From NCBI GenBank assembly GCA_016209665.1, contig JACQVT010000888.1, forward strand, positions 1 through 5,293: a stretch of 5,293 nucleotides of DNA, written 5' to 3'. The notes beneath the pieces are model-generated. The model was given only the letters and a program-made list of their open reading frames with translations. It ran no database searches and was not told the origin of the DNA. The position numbers were made by a program, and so were the translations under genes. This document shows, piece after piece, positions 1 to 5,293 of the stretch. Position 1 is the stretch's first letter. Every line of letters begins with the position of its first letter. Origin of the DNA: Planctomycetota bacterium (GTDB taxonomy: Bacteria > Planctomycetota > Phycisphaerae > UBA1845 > PWPN01).

Positions 1-186
1 CTGCTGGGCCGGCTGGCCCACGAGCTGGGCAAGACCGTGCTGATGGTCACGCACGACCCGACGGCGGCGTCCTACGCGGACTGCATCTACGTGCTCAAGG
101 ACGGGTTGGTCGTCGGCACGATCGAGAAGGTGGAACCCGGCAATGCGGCACTGGTCGCAACTCGGTATACGGAACTGGTTCGCTAA
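1..186 (+). CDS. ABC transporter ATP-binding protein, C-terminal fragment (MacB/LolD/YbbA-like)
   Basis: This is the 3' end of a gene that begins left of the window; 61 residues and a TAA stop are visible. The peptide reads LLGRLAHELGKTVLMVTHDP at the edge. That is the helix and beta strand after Walker B, followed by the H-loop histidine (visible residue 18, codon 52-54) in a T-H-D context. The next part, ADCIYVLKDGLVV, is the usual closing strand-and-turn of small ABC ATPases of the LolD/MacB/YbbA group. Walker A, the Q-loop, the signature motif and Walker B lie outside the window, so catalytic competence cannot be judged. The last 20 or so residues are a variable tail. The final 44 bases overlap the start of the permease gene, which implies translational coupling and identifies the partner. 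It should energise that permease from the cytoplasmic side. The ABC ATPase call is firm; the subfamily rests mainly on the neighbour. Confidence 0.9.
   Translation: MLGRLAHELGKTVLMVTHDPTAASYADCIYVLKDGLVVGTIEKVEPGNAALVATRYTELVR
124..133 (+). promoter_or_regulatory. Ribosome binding site of the permease, inside the ATPase gene
   Basis: The purine-rich stretch GAGAAGGTGG ends nine bases before the ATG at 143. It lies within the coding sequence of the upstream ATPase. It supports the 143 start and re-initiation by ribosomes finishing the ATPase gene. The match to the Shine-Dalgarno core is moderate (AAGG / GGTGG) rather than perfect. Confidence 0.55.
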
Positions 187-3100
187 GCCCGGCCGGACCG
201 CCGCCGCCCTGGCCGCCATCGCCCTGGGGGTGGGGGTGGTGGTGTGGGTGACGTGCGCGTACGAATCGGTGCGGCTGGCCCTGACGGACCAGGTGTGGTT
301 CTGGATTGGCCGCAGCCATCTCTCGGTGGAATCCGTCTATGGCAACGAGGGCACGGTCTACGAGGAAATCGCGGGCCAGGTCGCCCGGGATCCGAACATC
401 GCCGCGGTGACGTATCGGTTGGCGCGGCGGGTGAAACTCCATCCGTTGGCGGCGGCCGGGACGAGCAAGCCGGCGGGGCCGGTCGCCCAGCCCAAACGGC
501 CCGAGTCGGAACTGCCGCGCGAAGTGGGAAACATCGTCACCGAGGTCGCCGCCGCCGCGGGCCTGCTGCCGTCGACGGCCCCGGAGGAGGGCGGTGAGGA
601 ACTGCCGGGCCAGCAGGTGCAGGCCGTCGGCATCGATCCGGCCAGCGAATACCAGTTTCGCAAGTATGACGATGAGCGGGTGGCCGGCCGCGTGCTCGCG
701 CCCGGCGACACCGACGCGATGGTCGTGGATCGGCGGCTGGCCGACGAACTGAACCTCAGGATCGGCGACCGCGTGCGGCTGTACAGCCGCGTGACCCACC
801 TGGGCGAGCCGCAGACCCGCACCGACACGTTCACGATCGTCGGCCTGCTGGAACGTCGGCAGGTGGCCAAGCAGCAGTTGCCGGTGGTGATGACGGTTCT
901 GGAACCACTCCAGCGGCTGGCCGGCTACGACCAGGCGCCGAAGCGCGTCACCAAGATCGACATGCTGCTCGAGGACAAGGCAACGCGGTCGTTGCGGGCA
1001 ACCGAGGGCCGCGTGTGGAACATCGTCAACGCCCATCGGCAGGGCTTTCTGGTCTCGTCGTCGGAGGCCAAGCTGCGGCAGGTCGAGGCCGCGGAGCAGC
1101 AGACCGGGTTCATCCTGCTGCTGATCTCGAGCGTGGCGCTGTTCACGGCGTTCTTCATCATCCTGTCGACGCTGAGCATCGGCATGTTGGAGCGGATCGG
1201 GCAGCTCGGCACGCTCCGCTGCCTGGGCGTCACGCGGATGCAGATGGCGATGCTGGTCCTGGCCGAGGCCGTGCCGCTGGGCATCGTGGGCATCCTGCTT
1301 GGCGTGCCTGTGGGATTGGCACTTGCACGGCTCAGCGTGTGGCTGGCCCCGGAGTACATCGGACATTTCGCGGTCAGCAGGACGGGGCTGGCCCTGGCCC
1401 TGGGCGGCGGGGGGGTGACGACGCTGGCCGGGGCCCTGCTGCCGATCGGCCAGGCGATCCGCGTTTCGCCGATGGTGGCCTCCAAGCCGCAGTCGCGGCC
1501 GACGCCGTTGTGGTTCGCCGGGGCAGCCTTCGTGTTGGGCGTGGGTATGATCCTGGGCCACACGTGGATGATCGAGCGGATGCCGGCCAACCGTTGGTTC
1601 GAGCCGGTCAACGCCCTGTCCGGCGTGGCCCTGTTGTATTGCGGCTACGCGCTGGTCACGCCGCTTCTGGTGTGGCTGTTCGGACAGGTGGCGGTGCGAG
1701 TGGCGGCGGGGATGCTGCGGGTACGCCAGGAGCTGCTGAGCGATCAGGTGGGGCGGGCGGCCTGGCGGAGCGGAGCCATCTGTTGCGGGCTGATGGTCGG
1801 CCTGTCGCTGATCGTCTCGCTGGTCGTGCACAGCCAGTCGCTGGCGGCGGGGTGGGACTTCCCCAAGGATTTCTGCGAGGCGTTCGTGTTCGTCTCGCCG
1901 CCGATCCCCCGGGAAGTCGCCAACGAAGTCCGCCGCGTGCGGGGCGTCGCCACCAGCGCCGTCGTCAACGAGAGCATTCGCTGCACGGTCTACGGGGCCG
2001 GACTGTTCCACTTCGCGACCTCGCGGTTCGTGGCCGGCGACCCGGAGGAATTCTTCAACATCGCCCGGCTGGAGTTCAAGGAGGGCAACAAAGCCGAGGC
2101 CATCGCCAAGCTCAAGAGGGGCGGGTACATCCTGGTGACCCCGGAGTTTGTGCTGGCCAAGAAGAAGGGGTACGGCGACAAGGTCTACATCAAGGGCTCG
2201 GGCGGTCGCGGCAACGCGGGCACGTTCGAGATCGCCGGCGTGGTCACGTCGCCCGCGCTGGACATCGCGGCCAACTACTTCAACGCGGGCGGCATGCTGG
2301 TGGCGGCGTCGGTGCACATCGTGATGGGCACGCTGGCGGACGCCCACCGGGTCTTCGGTCTGCCGGATGAGGCCAGCATGTTCCTGGTGAACTTCGACCT
2401 GCCGACGACGACGCCCGCGTATCCGCCGGAGTTCGCGGATGAGCCGCCGGCCGTCGGCGGTCCCCGGGCCATGGCGGAGTTGCTCGAAAAGTGGCGGCCG
2501 TTGCTGCCCGAACGCCAGGTGCAGATCGACCAGGTGCTCAACCAGTACCGAGCGTACATGCGGGGCGACCCCGGTGCCGGGCCGAGTTGGACCAGCCTGC
2601 CCCTGCTGCAAGTGTTTCACGACGCGCTCGGCAAGACCCTGGCCGACTGGGACAAGATGACGCCGACGCAGCGGTGGCAGAACTACCGCGAGGAACTGGT
2701 GATGCGGCTCATCACCCACCGGTCGGGCTCGACCTACGAGCAGCACGCCTCGGTGCGGGCCCTCAAGCAGCAGATCGACCGCGACCTGCGGCGGGCCACG
2801 CTGCTGTTCACGAGCATCCCGATGGTGGCGCTGATCGTGGCCGCCCTGGGCGTGGGCAACCTGATGACCGCCAACGTGGCCAGCCGCACCCGCGAGATCG
2901 CGATGCTGCGGGCGGTCGGGGCGACGAAGTGGCAGATCGTGCGGCTGGTCATCGGCGAGGCCCTGGTATTGGGGGCCCTGGGGAGCATGTTGGGGCTGGC
3001 CCTGGGTCTGCACGCGGCCCACGGCATGAACGCGATGACCACGGCGATCTGGGGCTTCGTCCCCGCCTGGACGATCCCATGGGACCTGGTCCTGCCGGGG

Positions 3101-3196
3101 ATCGCGTTCACGGTCACGGTCTGCCTGATTGCCGGCATGATCCCCGCCCGCCACGCGGCGAGGAACAACGTGATCGACGCCCTGCAAACGACGTAG
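143..3196 (+). CDS. FtsX/MacB-type ABC transporter permease, ten TM segments, YbbP-like layout
   Basis: Complete 1017-residue inner-membrane permease. Hydrophobic segments are read at about residues 19-38, 321-346, 369-395, 412-436, 455-475, 489-517, 541-563, 885-910, 934-958 and 977-1000, with both ends cytoplasmic. Two extracytoplasmic domains (about 39-320 and 564-884) match MacB periplasmic-core positions. Two FtsX cores are recognisable. The cytoplasmic coupling stretches align: QLGTLRCLGVTRMQMAMLVLAEA (355-377; compare EIAMLRAVGATK at 918-929, then QIVRLVIGEA), and the C-terminus has PARHAARNNVIDAL. The N-terminus, RNWFAKPGRTAAALAAIALG, is the classic start of this family, so the ATG at 143 is favoured. 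E. coli YbbP has the same duplicated plan at roughly 800 residues. The excess here lies largely in a Pro/Ala/Glu-rich stretch near 105-157 and an insert near 755-850. One polypeptide probably supplies both halves and pairs with two copies of the upstream ATPase. Substrate is unknown; lipid, lipoprotein or hydrophobic-compound handling is the family-level guess. Confidence 0.92.
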   Translation: MRHWSQLGIRNWFAKPGRTAAALAAIALGVGVVVWVTCAYESVRLALTDQVWFWIGRSHLSVESVYGNEGTVYEEIAGQVARDPNIAAVTYRLARRVKLHPLAAAGTSKPAGPVAQPKRPESELPREVGNIVTEVAAAAGLLPSTAPEEGGEELPGQQVQAVGIDPASEYQFRKYDDERVAGRVLAPGDTDAMVVDRRLADELNLRIGDRVRLYSRVTHLGEPQTRTDTFTIVGLLERRQVAKQQLPVVMTVLEPLQRLAGYDQAPKRVTKIDMLLEDKATRSLRATEGRVWNIVNAHRQGFLVSSSEAKLRQVEAAEQQTGFILLLISSVALFTAFFIILSTLSIGMLERIGQLGTLRCLGVTRMQMAMLVLAEAVPLGIVGILLGVPVGLALARLSVWLAPEYIGHFAVSRTGLALALGGGGVTTLAGALLPIGQAIRVSPMVASKPQSRPTPLWFAGAAFVLGVGMILGHTWMIERMPANRWFEPVNALSGVALLYCGYALVTPLLVWLFGQVAVRVAAGMLRVRQELLSDQVGRAAWRSGAICCGLMVGLSLIVSLVVHSQSLAAGWDFPKDFCEAFVFVSPPIPREVANEVRRVRGVATSAVVNESIRCTVYGAGLFHFATSRFVAGDPEEFFNIARLEFKEGNKAEAIAKLKRGGYILVTPEFVLAKKKGYGDKVYIKGSGGRGNAGTFEIAGVVTSPALDIAANYFNAGGMLVAASVHIVMGTLADAHRVFGLPDEASMFLVNFDLPTTTPAYPPEFADEPPAVGGPRAMAELLEKWRPLLPERQVQIDQVLNQYRAYMRGDPGAGPSWTSLPLLQVFHDALGKTLADWDKMTPTQRWQNYREELVMRLITHRSGSTYEQHASVRALKQQIDRDLRRATLLFTSIPMVALIVAALGVGNLMTANVASRTREIAMLRAVGATKWQIVRLVIGEALVLGALGSMLGLALGLHAAHGMNAMTTAIWGFVPAWTIPWDLVLPGIAFTVTVCLIAGMIPARHAARNNVIDALQTT

Positions 3197-3214
3197 GAGA
3201 ACGGCAGGGCGCGG

Positions 3215-3243
3215 TGGTCAGTTCTGCCTTGTTGCCCTATAAA
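3215..3243 (+). promoter_or_regulatory. Predicted sigma70-like promoter for the methyltransferase and secreted-protein genes
   Basis: The gap after the permease contains TGGTCA (3215-3220, four of six matches to TTGACA), a 17-base spacer, then TATAAA (3238-3243, five of six matches to TATAAT, within TATAAAT). An AT-only heptamer stands out in such GC-rich DNA. Transcription would start near 3250, giving a leader of only about 19 bases before the ATG at 3269. It suggests the two downstream genes can be expressed independently of the transporter. Evidence is pattern match and position only. Confidence 0.5.
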
Positions 3244-3268
3244 TGGCTCGCCGGTATCGTCGTGCCCC

Positions 3269-4066
3269 ATGAACATGCAAGCTTTTTTCCAGTTGCACCG
3301 CGACCTGCCGCGCGAGGGGCCGGGCAGTGATGATGCCACGCTTGAGGCCATCCGTCGTTTGCCGCCGCTGCCCTCGTCGGTGCGGGTGCTCGACATCGGG
3401 TGCGGACCTGGCCGCCAGACGCTCGTGCTCGCCCGCGCGCTGAACGTGCCGATCGTCGCGATCGACGTCCACGAACCGTACCTGGAGCAACTGCGGCAAG
3501 CCGCGCGGACGGCCGGGCTGGCGGATCGAATCACGGCGCGGCGGGCCGCGATGGAGACGCTCGACGATGCGCCGGGCAGCGTCGATCTGATCTGGGCCGA
3601 GGGCTCGATCTGCATGGTGGGTTTCGCGGCCGGGCTTCGTCTCTGGCGGCCGCTGCTGCGCGAGGGCGGGCTGATCGTGGCCAGCGAACTCACCTGGCTG
3701 TCGGACAACCCGCCCGCCGAGGCCCGTGAGTACTGGCGGCAGGCCTATCCACCCATGACGACCATTGCGGCCAACATCAACCACGCGGCGGCGGCGGGAT
3801 ACGACGTGCTCCACCACTTCATTCTGCCCCGCTACGGATGGTGGGACGAATATTTGTCTCCCTTGGCGGAGCGGGCGGGCCATTTGCGGCGCGAGGTCGC
3901 GAGCAACGAGGGTGCCGTGGACCATGCGGACCTGATCCGGGTCCTCGACGAGACGGAGCGCGAGATCGACATCTGCCGGCGCCACGGTCATTACTTCAAC
4001 TACGTTTTCTATCTCCTGCGCAAGGCCGGCGCGCCGGCGACGGAGGGGGCCACCCATGCGTCGTGA
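3269..4066 (+). CDS. Class I SAM-dependent methyltransferase, substrate unknown
   Basis: Complete 265-residue cytoplasmic protein with a Rossmann-type methyltransferase fold. Motif I is VRVLDIGCGPGRQ (38-50), the SAM-binding glycine loop. D66 in IVAIDVHEP ends strand 2 and should contact the SAM ribose. DLIWAEGSICMVGF (106-119) is the strand-4 motif, and GGLIVASELTWLSDNPPAE (133-151) follows. The N-terminal FFQLHRDLPREGPGSD, the WWDEYLSPL segment (191-199) and the closing EREIDICRRHGHYFNYVFYL are hallmarks of one widespread, poorly characterised methyltransferase family, often annotated only as a type 11 or UbiE-like enzyme. The N-terminal family match supports the ATG at 3269; an ATG at 3275 is the alternative. 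No Shine-Dalgarno sequence precedes it, unlike its neighbours. All key SAM motifs look intact, so it is probably active. It overlaps the next gene by 11 bases. The methyl acceptor (small molecule, lipid or other) cannot be inferred. Confidence 0.9.
   Translation: MNMQAFFQLHRDLPREGPGSDDATLEAIRRLPPLPSSVRVLDIGCGPGRQTLVLARALNVPIVAIDVHEPYLEQLRQAARTAGLADRITARRAAMETLDDAPGSVDLIWAEGSICMVGFAAGLRLWRPLLREGGLIVASELTWLSDNPPAEAREYWRQAYPPMTTIAANINHAAAAGYDVLHHFILPRYGWWDEYLSPLAERAGHLRREVASNEGAVDHADLIRVLDETEREIDICRRHGHYFNYVFYLLRKAGAPATEGATHAS
4042..4049 (+). promoter_or_regulatory. Strong ribosome binding site of the secreted-protein gene
   Basis: GGAGGGGG lies inside the end of the methyltransferase gene. Its GGAGG core ends nine bases before the ATG at 4056, ideal spacing. 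It fixes the start of the secreted-protein gene and, with the 11-base gene overlap, points to translational coupling. Confidence 0.75.
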
Positions 4067-4127
4067 CGGGCTGATTCTGGCGTTCGGGATGGCCGCGATG
4101 GTCGCAGGTGCCCCGGCGGCGCGGGCA
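4056..4127 (+). other. Signal peptide of the secreted protein
   Basis: The N-terminus has a short positive region (MRRD), a hydrophobic core (LILAFGMAAMVAGAP) and a cleavage site after ARA at residue 24, a canonical A-X-A signal peptidase I motif. There is no cysteine at the +1 position, so it is not a lipoprotein. Export by Sec is expected; there is no twin-arginine motif of the S-R-R-x-F-L-K type. Confidence 0.85.
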
Positions 4128-5293
4128 GAATCGCCGCGGACCGCGGCGGAGTGGCGGTTCGACGAGAAGGTGCAGTGGAACGGATGGACGCCCGGCGGCA
4201 CCATCCAGAACGTGGCGTTCGAGGCGGACGGCGTCAGTTTCGACGGTACCGGGAGCGATCCGATCATCGTGGGCCCGCCGTTTGAACTGAAGCCGGCGAC
4301 CAGCCAGCACTGGGTGGTCATCGACCTCGAATGTCCGGGGCCGGGCCGCGGGGAGTTGTTCTACACCAACAAGACGACCGGCCAGTACGGCGGGTTCGAG
4401 CCGACATGGATGGCGCTCCTGAACGTGCCCGCGGCGGGCCGCCGGGAGCTGACGGTCTGGCCGTTCTGGTCGAGCCTGGGGCAAATCATCCGGCTGCGGT
4501 TCGATCCGCCGGCGGGGATGCGGTGCAGGCTGCGCGCGATCCGGGTGATGGAACTGGCCGGCGAGCCGCCGGCGCCCGCATGGCAGTTCGGTTCGCAGGT
4601 GGATTCGTGGGCGGGTTTCTACGCGGCGACGTTGGCGCGGTCGGCCGACGGGCTCGTCGTGCGGGCGTCGCAGCCGCAGGCGGTGATCATCACGCCCGTC
4701 CGGCCGTTCGACGCGTCGCGACGGTCGCTCCTCCAGATCATGGCCCAGTGTCCCCGCGAGCAGACGATTGCCCTGTATTGGGCGACGCAGGAGGAGCCGG
4801 GTTTGTTCGGTCAGCCCGTCGCCATCGACTGCGGCGACTGCGGCAAGCCGGCCGAGTGCGACCTGCGGCGGTTCCCGCAGTGGCGGGGCACGGTCACGCA
4901 CCTGGCGATCGCGTTCGGCACGAGGGGCGATGAGCTGCTGACGCTCAAGTCGCTGAGCATCGACGAGAACGACGAGCACCGACCGTACCTTCGCCTGCGG
5001 CACCTTGATTTCACCCGCGGGATGGCGCGGCCGGGGAAGGAAGCCGAACTGCGGATCGTCATCGAGCACGGCGGTGGACAGGCATTGTCGGCCCGGGAGG
5101 TTACGCTCACCGGCGACAAGGATACGGCCATCGTCACGCCGCGGCTGGCGATCCCCGCGATTGAGCCCGGGGGACGGGTCGAACTGCGGGCCCGCGTGAC
5201 GCCGCGGAAGATGGGGGCGGCAGTCCTCACGCTGCAGTTGCCCAACGGCCGGGAGTTCACGCGGGCCCTGGCGGTGCACGAGCCGGTAAGCGA
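4056..5293 (+). CDS. Secreted protein with tandem beta-sandwich-like modules and an Ig-like domain (3' end missing)
   Basis: The reading frame is open from the ATG at 4056 to the right edge (412 codons plus two bases), so the C-terminus is missing. Residues 1-24 form a signal peptide. Two related modules follow, about 33-168 and 176-303. Each opens with an aromatic-rich strand (AEWRFDE and PAWQFGS), has a central beta strand leading into ELFYTNK or IALYWATQ, and ends with LGQIIRLRFDPPAG or GTVTHLAIAFGTRG. This pattern resembles the jelly-roll, carbohydrate-binding-like modules of planctomycete secreted proteins, but I recognise no named family. Residues about 311-410 are beta-rich, with PGKEAELRIVIEHGG and IEPGGRVELRARV, typical of an Ig-like or CARDB-type domain. 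Residues 232, 259, 262 and 268 in module 2 are cysteines. A catalytic domain may follow off the edge. Likely roles are glycan binding or cell-surface/extracellular polysaccharide work, which is inference. The methyltransferase upstream is coupled to it, but no shared function is evident. Confidence 0.82.
   Translation, partial: MRRDGLILAFGMAAMVAGAPAARAESPRTAAEWRFDEKVQWNGWTPGGTIQNVAFEADGVSFDGTGSDPIIVGPPFELKPATSQHWVVIDLECPGPGRGELFYTNKTTGQYGGFEPTWMALLNVPAAGRRELTVWPFWSSLGQIIRLRFDPPAGMRCRLRAIRVMELAGEPPAPAWQFGSQVDSWAGFYAATLARSADGLVVRASQPQAVIITPVRPFDASRRSLLQIMAQCPREQTIALYWATQEEPGLFGQPVAIDCGDCGKPAECDLRRFPQWRGTVTHLAIAFGTRGDELLTLKSLSIDENDEHRPYLRLRHLDFTRGMARPGKEAELRIVIEHGGGQALSAREVTLTGDKDTAIVTPRLAIPAIEPGGRVELRARVTPRKMGAAVLTLQLPNGREFTRALAVHEPVS
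4152..4964 (+). other. Protein-level tandem duplication: two related modules in the secreted protein
   Basis: Module 1 (residues about 33-168, bases 4152-4559) and module 2 (about 176-303, bases 4581-4964) share an order of landmarks: an opening W-x-F, a strand before a P-containing turn (VGPPFEL and ITPVRPF), a strand with a cysteine (IDLECPGPG and IMAQCPREQ), a Y/W-rich strand (LFYTN and LYWAT), then a W-containing segment (WPFWSSLGQIIRL and FPQWRGTVTHLAI) and a final strand. Identity is low and there is no obvious DNA repeat, so any duplication is old. The alignment was made by eye. Confidence 0.45.

Noticed and set aside
1409..1415. Seven-G run in the permease as a slippage or phase-variation site
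   Set aside because: It lies in a glycine-rich membrane segment (residues 421-424) and the reading frame is intact on both sides. A single G7 in such GC-rich DNA is not notable.
1015..2370. 451-codon + strand open frame inside the permease
   Set aside because: Out-of-frame Gly/Arg/Ala-rich translation typical of GC-rich shadows. It lies wholly within the well-supported permease.
95..3187. 1030-codon open frame on the minus strand, opposite the permease
   Set aside because: It is codon-aligned with the permease, each antisense codon being the exact reverse complement of a sense codon. Stops would need sense TTA, CTA or TCA, which this GC-rich gene avoids. The translation is Arg/His/Gln/Pro-rich with no domain, while the + strand encodes a clear permease.
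3198..3228. Possible terminator after the permease (AGAAC/GTTCT or GGCAG/CTGCC hairpins)
   Set aside because: The stems are only five base pairs, mutually exclusive, with 16-18-base loops and no following T-tract. Not a convincing intrinsic terminator.
3194..3268. Permease and methyltransferase are in the same frame, separated only by the TAG stop and 24 sense codons (possible read-through fusion)
   Set aside because: A 24-codon stop-free stretch is expected by chance in GC-rich DNA. The linker has no conserved look, a promoter lies in the gap, and no read-through context or recoding element was seen.
3283..3288. Run of six T just after the methyltransferase start
   Set aside because: It encodes part of the conserved AFFQLH segment and has no stable hairpin upstream, so it is not read as a terminator or attenuator.
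2491..3330. 279-codon + strand open frame spanning the permease end and the intergenic gap
   Set aside because: Composition is Gly/Arg/Ala/Pro-rich with no motif. It conflicts with both the permease and the methyltransferase start.
3218..4321. 367-codon minus-strand open frame opposite the methyltransferase
   Set aside because: It has the same codon-aligned mirror phase and low-complexity composition. The + strand has intact SAM motifs.
3996..5279. 427-codon minus-strand open frame opposite the secreted protein
   Set aside because: It is codon-aligned with the + strand gene and rich in R, P and H, with no family resemblance. The + strand gene has a strong RBS and a signal peptide.
1..5293. 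CRISPR array, tRNA/rRNA, insertion sequence, toxin-antitoxin or defence genes
   Set aside because: Looked for and not found. There are no direct repeats with spacers, cloverleaf-like segments, transposase motifs or terminal inverted repeats, and nearly all sequence is explained by four genes.

Overview
The window is a GC-rich bacterial segment (about two thirds G+C by eye). All four genes lie on the + strand with almost no spacing. The base composition, the outsized FtsX/MacB-type permease and a secreted tandem beta-sandwich protein suggest a Gram-negative-type bacterium, most likely a planctomycete (Planctomycetota). That placement is an inference from style, with no marker gene to confirm it.

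Layout. Positions 1-186 hold the last 61 residues of an ABC transporter ATPase, including its H-loop. It overlaps by 44 bases a complete 1017-residue FtsX/MacB-type permease (143-3196). The permease has ten predicted membrane segments and two large extracytoplasmic domains, a YbbP-like architecture. Together they form one MacB/LolCDE/YbbAP-class (type VII) transporter. After a 72-base gap containing a good sigma70-like promoter (3215-3243) comes a 265-residue SAM-dependent methyltransferase (3269-4066). It overlaps by 11 bases the start of a secreted protein (4056 to beyond the right edge), of which 412 residues are visible: a signal peptide, two related beta-sandwich-like modules and an Ig-like domain.

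How they work together. The ATPase and permease are translationally coupled and should act as a unit at the inner membrane. They probably move or extract lipids, lipoproteins or other hydrophobic molecules, or transmit mechanical work into the periplasm; the substrate cannot be read from the sequence. The methyltransferase and secreted protein look like a second, coupled pair with their own promoter. No functional link between the two pairs is demonstrated.

I see no mobile element, CRISPR array, RNA gene or clear defence system. The most notable features are the two insertions in the permease's extracytoplasmic domains, the duplicated module with a cysteine cluster in the secreted protein, and the promoter with a very short SD-less leader before the methyltransferase.
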